Below are positions 34,500-41,975 of a DNA stretch of 41,975 nucleotides, piece after piece. A program made the position numbers and the translations under genes. Source of the DNA: Treponema sp. (GTDB lineage: Bacteria > Spirochaetota > Spirochaetia > Treponematales > Breznakiellaceae); assembly GCA_031258005.1 (NCBI GenBank), contig JAIRNP010000115.1, forward strand, positions 1 to 41,975, read 5' to 3'. The notes beneath the pieces are model-generated. The model worked only from the letters and a program-made list of their open reading frames with translations, was not told where the DNA came from and ran no database searches. Position 1 is the first letter of the stretch. Each line of letters opens with the position of its first letter.

Positions 34500-36050
34500 T
34501 TACCTTATCGGAGTTTTGAGGTGTTTTCCTTCATGGAGAATATCGCTTAATCCCATACCGTTGGCATTCGCCAGGGTCTCAGGAGCGATATTGTAGGATC
34601 GGGCTATGGACCAGAGGGTTTCTCCTGATTTTACCAGATGAACACCCTCAAATTGCCCCATGTCCGGGGCAGGAGAACCGGTATTCAGCGGTCCCTGGGG
34701 ATCCTTAAATGCGGGGATCAAGAGCCGGGAACCAATCTTGAGATACTTGGCCTGGGTGCCCGGATTGGAATTGAGGATATGATCCACCGATATACCATAG
34801 TGCACGGCCAGGGCAGAGAGGGTATCCCCGGATTTAATGGTATGAAAGTAATATTTGATAAGGGCCAGATCATGCCGCTGTAATACCTCGGAGATCGCCG
34901 CCGCATCCGCAGACCGTACCTTGAGCTGATAATCCGGATCAGGGGGGGTAACGTTAAACAAGAGTTCCCGGTTAGCCCTCTTAAGATCATCCTGGTCAAC
35001 TCCGGCTGCCAGGGCCAATAATCCCAGATCTACGGTTCGGCCCACCGGGATCCGGGTCCATTCGGGATCCTGCGGCCATACCGGTTCAACCCCGAAGGAG
35101 CGGGGATGGGACATAATATAGGAAATAGCCAGCAGTTTAGGGACGAAATGGATGGTCTCCAGGGCCAGTTCTTTTCTTGCAGAGAGGACCCAATAGTCCT
35201 TAATGCCGGTTTTCTGGATGATCCGGGTTAAGCCTCCAAGCCCGGTATTATACGCGGCCAGAGCCAGGGCCCAATCCCCCATCTGCCGGTAGTTTTCCTC
35301 TAGTTTGCTAAGGGCGCCCATGGTAGACTTCCAGAAATCCATCCGTTCATCCGCCCACTCGGTTATCTTCATATCATAAGGAGCGATACTGTTCTTCATA
35401 AACTGCCAGAGTCCTGTGGCGCCGGATTTACTCACCGCAGAGGAAATATACGCCGATTCAATCACCGGGAGGTAGAGCAATTCCGGCGGCAGATTCCGGA
35501 CTTCGATCTCCCGCCGGATAAACGCGAGATACGGATTGCCTCGGTGCATGATGGCATTGAGCCATGCAAGCCCTTGGGGACTGGAATACCGGCTGATGTA
35601 CTGCTGCGTCAAGGGCTCCTTAAGACCCGGTATGACCCCCTGCCATACCGGTGGAATCTCCGGCCTTACCCGAGAGGGTTCAATATAGGAAACGGACCGC
35701 ATGGGACGGAATGCGTGGCTGGGATCTTCCGCCTCGGTAAACAGGGTTTTCTGCGGTGATTCCGGGGTCATTTCAACCGCCGCAGGGATCCTGTCCCCCA
35801 GGTTTTCCGCTTCCTCCAGGGTTTCCAGAAGCTTTGCCTCAGGAATTTCCAAGAACAGCTCTGCAGGAAGTTCTGGAGTCGGCAAGGTAACATAAAAATC
35901 CGGGTCGTCCCGTACTGATTCGGCTTGCAAGGAACCGCAGGACATAAAGGTACTAAACAGCAAGGCCAGGAAGCGCCCCTTTTTTCTGAACAACTGACTT
36001 TCCCGCTGCCCTAAGGGTATGAAAAACAACGCTATCGCTACATATGTCAT
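34500..36050 (-). CDS. Lytic transglycosylase (SLT/MltD-like) with two LysM domains
   Basis: LPVIESAYISSAVSKSGATGLWQFM...LALAAYNTGLGGLTRII; LysM YTIKSGDTLSALAVHYGISVDHILNSNPG-type and VKSGETLWSIARSYNIAPETLANANGM. Start at MTYVAIA overlaps the upstream stop (TAATG). Confidence 0.92.
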   Translation of the reverse strand: MTYVAIALFFIPLGQRESQLFRKKGRFLALLFSTFMSCGSLQAESVRDDPDFYVTLPTPELPAELFLEIPEAKLLETLEEAENLGDRIPAAVEMTPESPQKTLFTEAEDPSHAFRPMRSVSYIEPSRVRPEIPPVWQGVIPGLKEPLTQQYISRYSSPQGLAWLNAIMHRGNPYLAFIRREIEVRNLPPELLYLPVIESAYISSAVSKSGATGLWQFMKNSIAPYDMKITEWADERMDFWKSTMGALSKLEENYRQMGDWALALAAYNTGLGGLTRIIQKTGIKDYWVLSARKELALETIHFVPKLLAISYIMSHPRSFGVEPVWPQDPEWTRIPVGRTVDLGLLALAAGVDQDDLKRANRELLFNVTPPDPDYQLKVRSADAAAISEVLQRHDLALIKYYFHTIKSGDTLSALAVHYGISVDHILNSNPGTQAKYLKIGSRLLIPAFKDPQGPLNTGSPAPDMGQFEGVHLVKSGETLWSIARSYNIAPETLANANGMGLSDILHEGKHLKTPIR

Positions 36051-37189
36051 TAGAATTTCTCTCCATAATACACTCCGGCCCACTCCCAACGGCCATGGAT
36101 ATCCGGATTCAAAGGAAAATAGATTTTTCTGAAATAAAAATACCAGGTAGAAATAAATTGATCCCATCCAGAGGTGCGTAAATAGGCCTCAGCAGCATTG
36201 GAACTGGTATCCAGCACATCTGCGTACTGGATCTGATTTCCCCGCATGAAGTCGGCCAGGTTGAATTCCGCCATCCCGGAATCGTCTGTATCCTCTTGTT
36301 CCCAGGATCGGGCAAAAAAATTAACTTTCGCTTGGTACTGCCGGAGCCGGAGGCTGCTTCCATCGGCTAAGGCGCCTTTCACCGCATTGACCAGGCTGTG
36401 GAGATTCTCAAAGGTCCAATCCTTGGGAGACTGGTTAAAGTCCACCAGTTGTTTGGCGTACTGATCCGCCTGGGGAAACCCGGGGATAATGGTTCCCCTA
36501 TAGGGAAGATACTGGGTATAGGATTGGATGGCCCCATTCCAGTCTCCGATTTGTTCATAGGCCTGGCCCAACATGAAGTAGGTCATCCCCAGATCCAGGG
36601 AATCAGAGAAACGGGCAATCAACTCCTCGTAATACGTGACCTTTTGTTCCGGGTTATCCACGAGGGTAATCAACTGGTTAAGGCAGGCTAAGTGAATAGA
36701 TTGCCCCTCTACCGTCAAATCCGGGTAATTCTTGATAATCCCATCGAAGTAGAGCGCCGCCACAGGGTATGCCTCCTGCTGGATATACCCATAGGCCACC
36801 ATGAGGAGGTAATAGGCGTTGTAAGGATCCTGGGGATTCCGGTTAGTCCGGTCAGTAAGAAAATTGATGAGTTTACCGTATTCCTGTAAACGGATATACC
36901 GGTTAGCAATCTCCCGAACCAGGGCGAATTCAACTGCACTATAAACGGCAGCATTTCCCGTATCTGCTTCCCGGTTTTCTGTTTCCTTCGCTAACAGGAC
37001 GAAAAGCTGGCGTAGGGTTTCCCGATCTTCCTTAGAACCGCTGATATAATAGGGATCGAGCCGTGGCGCCTCCGCGTGATGCGGATGGGGGGCACAACCG
37101 AGGATTCCCTGCGTCAAGACCACAATAAGCAGCCATCTTAAACAGAATGACACTAAACAAGAACGGGCTATAATACTCCTCCTATTCAT
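36050..37189 (-). CDS. TPR-like lipoprotein
   Basis: LLIVVLTQGILGC lipobox; helical repeats with LGMTYFMLGQAYEQIGDWNGAIQSYTQYL. Confidence 0.75.
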   Translation of the reverse strand: MNRRSIIARSCLVSFCLRWLLIVVLTQGILGCAPHPHHAEAPRLDPYYISGSKEDRETLRQLFVLLAKETENREADTGNAAVYSAVEFALVREIANRYIRLQEYGKLINFLTDRTNRNPQDPYNAYYLLMVAYGYIQQEAYPVAALYFDGIIKNYPDLTVEGQSIHLACLNQLITLVDNPEQKVTYYEELIARFSDSLDLGMTYFMLGQAYEQIGDWNGAIQSYTQYLPYRGTIIPGFPQADQYAKQLVDFNQSPKDWTFENLHSLVNAVKGALADGSSLRLRQYQAKVNFFARSWEQEDTDDSGMAEFNLADFMRGNQIQYADVLDTSSNAAEAYLRTSGWDQFISTWYFYFRKIYFPLNPDIHGRWEWAGVYYGEKF

Positions 37190-37277
37190 CCCCGGTATAG
37201 GTGATACCCGGCTGCCTTAATTAATAGGGTTTCTTTCATTATCGAACTTTTATAAAAAAAATAAAACCATAACACCC

Positions 37278-37311
37278 AAAACAAAAATGCAGGGAGGCCA
37301 TCCCCCCTGCA
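37278..37311 (-). terminator. Terminator of the xylA transcript
   Basis: On the minus strand TGCAGGG..CCCTGCA followed by TTTTTGTTTT. Confidence 0.7.
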
Positions 37312-37336
37312 CCCTCGAATCAGCGGAGCCTACTGG

Positions 37337-38680
37337 TTACAGGCCCAGCAGGTACTGGTTCAAGATATTTTCCAGCCGTTCCTGTTTGCCGCTGGCGATC
37401 CCCGCAGTCCCGTAAGCCGAACCGAGCCGGGCCAATGCTTCAAGGCTCAGTTTCCCTTGGGCGAACCGGGCTCCCTCCCCGGTATCAAAGGAGGCGTAGC
37501 GGTTTTTCACAAAGTTCCCCAGTTTTCCGTCGTCCATGATCCGTTGGGCCACTTCCAGACCCACCGCAAAGCTGTCCATACCCCCGATATGGGCCTCGAA
37601 GAGGTCTGCGGGGTCCACCGAATTCCGCCGGATCTTGGCGTCAAAATTGAGGCCCCCTGAGGTAAAGCCCCCGGCCTTGAGGATGGCATACATAGCCAGG
37701 GCAGTCTCGTAGTAGCTTGAGGGAAACTGGTCCGTGTCCCAGCCGTTCCGGGGTTCCCCCCGGTTGGCATCTACCGAACCAAAGATACCCAGGCTCGCCG
37801 CGGTTTCAAGCTCGTGGACAAAATCATGCCCCGCAAGCTCCGCATGGTTGGCTTCAATATTCACCCGGAAGTCCTTATCCAGGCCGTGGGCCCGCAGGAA
37901 GCCTGCCACGGTTTCCACATCATAATCGTACTGGTGTTTGGTAGGCTCCATGGGTTTCGGCTCAATATAGAACGCTCCGGTAAAGCCCTGTTTTCGGGCA
38001 TAGTCCCGGGCCATGATCAGAAACCGGGCCAGGTGATCCTTTTCCCGCTTCAAATCGGTGTTAAGGAGGCTCATATACCCTTCCCGGCCCCCCCAGAAGG
38101 TGTACCCCTGTCCCCCGAGCTCAATGGTAGCGTCAATGGCAGCCTTAACCTGGGCGGCTGCAAGGCTCACCACAGCAAAGTCCGGGTTAGTGGCAGCGCC
38201 GTTCATAAACCGGGGGTGACTAAAGAGGTTCGCCGTACCCCAGAGGAGCTTAACCCCCGTAGCCTGCTGCCGTTCCTTGGCCTTAGCCGCCAGGATACGA
38301 AGATTCTGCTCGCTTTCCCCGGGGCTTGCCCCTTCCGGAGCCATATCCCGATCATGGAAGGCGTAGAATTCCACCCCGAGCTTGGTAAAGAACTCAAAGG
38401 CCGCATCCATCTTGTGTTCCGCTGCGTCCATAGGGTTCTTGGCATCGGTGATCCAGGGATGGGGATGGGTAGGGGCTCCAAAGGGATCCGCCCCGTCTGC
38501 GCAGAAACTATGCCAGTAGGCAACGGCGAAACGGAGATGATCCTTCATCTTTTTCTTGCCCACCACTTTTTCAGGATCATAGTACTTAAACGCCAAAGGA
38601 TTATCGCTTTTAGGCCCTTCGTACGTAATCCTGCCAATACCGGGGAAGTACTCCTTACCCCCCACAAAATAATCTGCCAT
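37337..38680 (-). CDS. xylA: Xylose isomerase
   Basis: [96 protein letters not shown]. Confidence 0.97.
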   Translation of the reverse strand: MADYFVGGKEYFPGIGRITYEGPKSDNPLAFKYYDPEKVVGKKKMKDHLRFAVAYWHSFCADGADPFGAPTHPHPWITDAKNPMDAAEHKMDAAFEFFTKLGVEFYAFHDRDMAPEGASPGESEQNLRILAAKAKERQQATGVKLLWGTANLFSHPRFMNGAATNPDFAVVSLAAAQVKAAIDATIELGGQGYTFWGGREGYMSLLNTDLKREKDHLARFLIMARDYARKQGFTGAFYIEPKPMEPTKHQYDYDVETVAGFLRAHGLDKDFRVNIEANHAELAGHDFVHELETAASLGIFGSVDANRGEPRNGWDTDQFPSSYYETALAMYAILKAGGFTSGGLNFDAKIRRNSVDPADLFEAHIGGMDSFAVGLEVAQRIMDDGKLGNFVKNRYASFDTGEGARFAQGKLSLEALARLGSAYGTAGIASGKQERLENILNQYLLGL

Positions 38681-38748
38681 AAAACCTCCAAAAAATTACC
38701 CGATACAAGTCCAATAAAGAACCTGCTTAAGCCGTATATTCCCCCTGC

Positions 38749-40236
38749 TTATATGTACAAGGGGCTCAAAGCTCCAAGATAGCGGGAATATACCTCATAG
38801 GCCTGATTGTAGGCCGTCACAGAGGCCGCATCAGGGTCTACCCGCACCCCGCCCTCTAAGATGACGTGTTCTTCTACTAAGGATTCGATGGAACGCTCCG
38901 CTTTTTTCCATGTCCAGAGGGCCTGGATAGCTCCGCCTATAGCCGCGGCTTCATCTCCTGCAGGAACCCGCACCGGAAGGTTCATCACCTGAGCCGCGAT
39001 GCTTTGCCAGAGCGGACTTTTGGCCCCTCCACCGATGAGCCGGATTTCTTTAGCCTTGAATCCCAAGCGGCTAAACCCTTCCATGCCGATACGCATCCCA
39101 AATATCGCGGATTCCAGACTCGCCCGGGCGATATTTTCCCGGTTGAAGTTGGCCGCGGTGATCCCATTAAGGCTGGCCCGGCCATTGGGGAGATTCGGGG
39201 TCCGTTCTCCGTTAAAGAAGGGTAACACCACCAGTCCTTCGGCGCCAATGGGCGCCTTCGCTGCCTGGGCGTCAAAGCCCTTCACATCCACCCCGAAGAG
39301 GGAACGGAATTCTTCACTCGCCACGGTACAGTTCATGGTACAGAGCAGAGGCAGCCAGCCGCCGGTGGAAGAACAGAAGGCGGCGAGGTTTCCTGTGGGA
39401 TCGATCACCGGAACGTGGGAAAAACCGAAGAGGGTACCGGAAGTACCCAGGCTCATGGTGAGGAATCCGTCTTTCACCGCCCCGGTCCCGACGGCGCCCA
39501 TCATGTTATCCCCGCCTCCGGCAGCTACGATAGCGCCTTCAGGAATGCCGAAGGTTTTGGCGGCTGCCGCAGATACGGTCCCTGCGGGTTCTCCGGGTTC
39601 CAGCAGCCGGGGAAGGCAGTTCAGGACTGCGGGATCAATGAGATCGCAAACCCGGGAAGACCACTTCCGGGTTCGGACATTAAAGAGGGCGGTACCCGAA
39701 GCATCCCCGTATTCTGCGGTGTATGCGCCGGTGAGGAGGAAATTGATATAATCATGGGGAAGCAGGATATGCCGCAGCCGGGCAAACAGGTCCGGTTTAT
39801 GGTTTTTAAGCCACTGTACCTTAGGGGCGGTATACCCGGGCCGCATGGGAAGGCCCGTCTCGGCGATGAGGGCCCCTTCCCCCCCTGCCTGGGCCGTGAG
39901 TTCCCCGCATTCAGCGGCGGTAGCGGTGTCGCACCAGAGCTTGACCCGGTACAGGGGCTTTCCCTCCTCGTCCAGGGGTACGAAACTATGCTGATGACCG
40001 GAAACCCCGATGGCCATGATCCGTGCGTTGAGACCGGGGTTGCTTTTTTCTATCGCGGAGAAACAGGCTTTCAGGGCTGCCGGATACCATGCAGCCGCTT
40101 GTTCTCGGGTGCCGTCGTTCTCTGCAATCATATCCACCGGCGCCTGTGCTCGAGCCAGGACCGATTTTTTTTCATAATCGTATATCAGTACCTTGCAGCT
40201 TTGGGTTCCCAGGTCTATACCGCACACGGTTTTCAT
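38749..40236 (-). CDS. xylB: Xylulokinase
   Basis: MKTVCGIDLGTQSCKVLIYDYE, GVSGHQHSFVPLDEEGKPLY, GGGDNMMGAVGTGAV; RBS aaggagg before this internal ATG. Confidence 0.95.
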   Translation of the reverse strand: MKTVCGIDLGTQSCKVLIYDYEKKSVLARAQAPVDMIAENDGTREQAAAWYPAALKACFSAIEKSNPGLNARIMAIGVSGHQHSFVPLDEEGKPLYRVKLWCDTATAAECGELTAQAGGEGALIAETGLPMRPGYTAPKVQWLKNHKPDLFARLRHILLPHDYINFLLTGAYTAEYGDASGTALFNVRTRKWSSRVCDLIDPAVLNCLPRLLEPGEPAGTVSAAAAKTFGIPEGAIVAAGGGDNMMGAVGTGAVKDGFLTMSLGTSGTLFGFSHVPVIDPTGNLAAFCSSTGGWLPLLCTMNCTVASEEFRSLFGVDVKGFDAQAAKAPIGAEGLVVLPFFNGERTPNLPNGRASLNGITAANFNRENIARASLESAIFGMRIGMEGFSRLGFKAKEIRLIGGGAKSPLWQSIAAQVMNLPVRVPAGDEAAAIGGAIQALWTWKKAERSIESLVEEHVILEGGVRVDPDAASVTAYNQAYEVYSRYLGALSPLYI

Positions 40237-40269
40237 AAAGTCCTCCTTAATCTTTTTATAGTACCTCAT

Positions 40270-40305
40270 GGTATGCAGCTTACGGAGCATTGGCCTCTGC
40301 ATACC
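40270..40305. promoter_or_regulatory. Inverted repeat GGTATGCAG-N18-CTGCATACC upstream of xylB, possible operator or terminator
   Basis: 9-bp perfect arms at 40270-40278 and 40297-40305 between thrC and xylB. Confidence 0.45.
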
Positions 40306-40336
40306 AAGAGACATTAACAGAAAAAGGGGGGCCTAT

Positions 40337-41650
40337 CTAGATACAACTGGCGATAGCTCCCTCCAAGGCATCAAGATGCGGTTTGATGAGTGCAATGGGG
40401 TCGGTTTTCTTCCTGAGGATCCCCAATCGGGGGGGAATTGTTATGGTTTGACCCGTGGCTTTTGAAACCGATTCCGCCTCCCTGGCAGGGTGACCGGTGG
40501 CGAGGACGACCACATGAGCGTCTCCGCTGGATACGTCATGGGAAGCCATGATCCGATCCGCTGCGGCAAAGGCCACCGCTCCATGAGGATCCAGGAGTAT
40601 GCCGTATTGTTTCCAGACCTTATCCATGATCCCCAGGGTTATCCGGTCATCAATAGCTGCAGGAAATACCATGTTTCGCATCACCGAAGGAGCTTCCGCA
40701 TAAAACGAGAGGAGCCGCGCATAATTTGAAGGGACACTCACATCCAAGGCAGGAGAAACGGTAGGGATCAACTGCTGGGGTTTGAATGCCGCTCCTTTAA
40801 GGAACCCTCCAAAGGCATTATTCGCGTTCATCGCGGCGATGAAACCCCGTACAGGCATACCGAACTTCCACGCATAGAGGCCGGCTATCAAATTGCCGAA
40901 ATTGCCGCAGGGCACACTGAAGAGTAAATCCCCTTTTAATTGTTTCTTGAGTTTGATGAAGGCATAGAGATAATAAAAAGCCTGGGGCAGAAGCCGCCCC
41001 GGATTGAGGGCATTAGCCGTGGATATACCATACCGCTCTGCAAAGGGCTTGTCCTTGATGGCTTCGATTACCAGGCGCTGACAATCATCAAAGGTACCCC
41101 GGACTTGAATGGGAATGATATTACCCCCCTGGGGAACAAAAGTACCGGGGTCAAGGCCTCGGATGGGTCCTGAAGGGTAGAGCAGGCAGGACACGATGTT
41201 CTGCCGCTGATAAAACGCATGGGCTATACTGACTCCCGTATCCCCCCTGGTAGCGGAGAGGACCATGCCCCGGCTGTTATTTTTCAGCAGTTCCTCCATG
41301 ACCGCGGCGAGAAAGGCGATGCCAAAGTCCTTAAAAACCCCGGTGGGGCCGTTAGAGAGGTTCAAGAGGGAAAACCGTTCATCCAACTGCTGGATTTCAG
41401 GTTCAAAGGCAAAGGCGCTTTGGGCAACCCGAGACGCGGAGAAGGGGTTAAGTTCCCCCTGAAGCAGGGGGGGGGCGACGGTGGCTACTAATTCGGGATA
41501 CGCCGTATCGGTATCCATATACAGAAAAAACTGCCGCAAATCCATTACCGAAGCCGGGACATACAGCCCCCCTTCCTGGGGCAGGCAACGGAGGATCGCA
41601 TCCTTAAAAGAAACCACGACTTTATTTGATTGGGTAGATTTGAACTGCAT
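40337..41650 (-). CDS. thrC: Threonine synthase
   Basis: LPQEGGLYVPASV, NLSNGPTGVFKDFGIAFLA, LSATRGDTGVSIAHAF, VPCGNFGNLIAGLYAWKFGMPV. Confidence 0.95.
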   Translation of the reverse strand: MQFKSTQSNKVVVSFKDAILRCLPQEGGLYVPASVMDLRQFFLYMDTDTAYPELVATVAPPLLQGELNPFSASRVAQSAFAFEPEIQQLDERFSLLNLSNGPTGVFKDFGIAFLAAVMEELLKNNSRGMVLSATRGDTGVSIAHAFYQRQNIVSCLLYPSGPIRGLDPGTFVPQGGNIIPIQVRGTFDDCQRLVIEAIKDKPFAERYGISTANALNPGRLLPQAFYYLYAFIKLKKQLKGDLLFSVPCGNFGNLIAGLYAWKFGMPVRGFIAAMNANNAFGGFLKGAAFKPQQLIPTVSPALDVSVPSNYARLLSFYAEAPSVMRNMVFPAAIDDRITLGIMDKVWKQYGILLDPHGAVAFAAADRIMASHDVSSGDAHVVVLATGHPAREAESVSKATGQTITIPPRLGILRKKTDPIALIKPHLDALEGAIASCI

Positions 41651-41676
41651 GCATTATCCTTAACATATATGGTCTG

Positions 41677-41790
41677 CTAGGAATTTGCCGGCCTTTCAGT
41701 ACACTGCTGCTCTGGTTATAAGTATCTGCAACTATCTCTATGCCACACATCCTGCTTATGAATATACCTCGAAGGCCGACAGGTTCCTAG
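41677..41790. repeat. Imperfect 19-bp inverted repeats (16/19) bounding an approx. 114-bp segment upstream of thrC
   Basis: CTAGGAATTTGCCGGCCTT (41677-41695) versus AAGGCCGACAGGTTCCTAG (41772-41790). Confidence 0.55.
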
Positions 41791-41975
41791 GTAACGTTCA
41801 CACGATAACGTTTACTGGTTAAAGTGTACTCATAGAATCAGGAATCTGCAAGTGTACGCATTGCCTCATCAAAAATGTTGTCGAAAAGAGGTCATGCCTC
41901 AAATTGAAACGTCAACTTGTTGACGCTGTTGCCCAAATTATAATGGGGATACCGCATGGAGGGTGTCCCAATGGG

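Noticed and set aside
37814-40317. Plus-strand ORFs antisense to xylA/xylB (37814-38782, 38999-39751, 39415-40317)
   Set aside because: They mirror strong XylA/XylB coding frames and show no independent support.
41651-41975. T-box leader for thrC
   Set aside because: No convincing T-box consensus (AGGGTGGNACCGCG) on the minus strand.

Overview
The window looks like spirochaete (termite-gut Treponema-type) chromosome; that origin is inferred from protein style, not from a search. Left part (1-8.5 kb): an accessory region with the C-terminal part of a REP-associated/IS200-like tyrosine transposase, a sigma70-type promoter driving a short ORF with a (C)17 tract and 21-bp repeats, two decayed genes, three intact surface lipoprotein genes built from shared modules (one with HYDIN/choice-of-anchor-D-like repeats), and lipoprotein debris. 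8.6-15 kb: a metal-handling cluster with an HMA-SafE/TauE-cupredoxin fusion, two tiny membrane ORFs, a DUF2318-like protein, a CopA-type Cu+ ATPase and a lipoprotein. One solitary sequence resembling a type I-C CRISPR repeat sits just upstream of the DUF2318 gene, and CopA carries two in-frame insertions made of hairpin-forming palindromes. 15.3-15.6 kb: a probable structured RNA/attenuator. Then: an unknown protein, an HEGFH-containing lipoprotein, a tripartite RND efflux operon, a ClC channel, a B-family DNA polymerase, an operon of two paralogous FtsX-type permeases, ABC ATPase, ECF sigma and Cys-rich partner, a LysM lytic transglycosylase, xylose isomerase, xylulokinase and threonine synthase. 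No rRNA, tRNA or multi-repeat CRISPR array was recognised. All calls come from reading the sequence and recalled family motifs; no database search was run.
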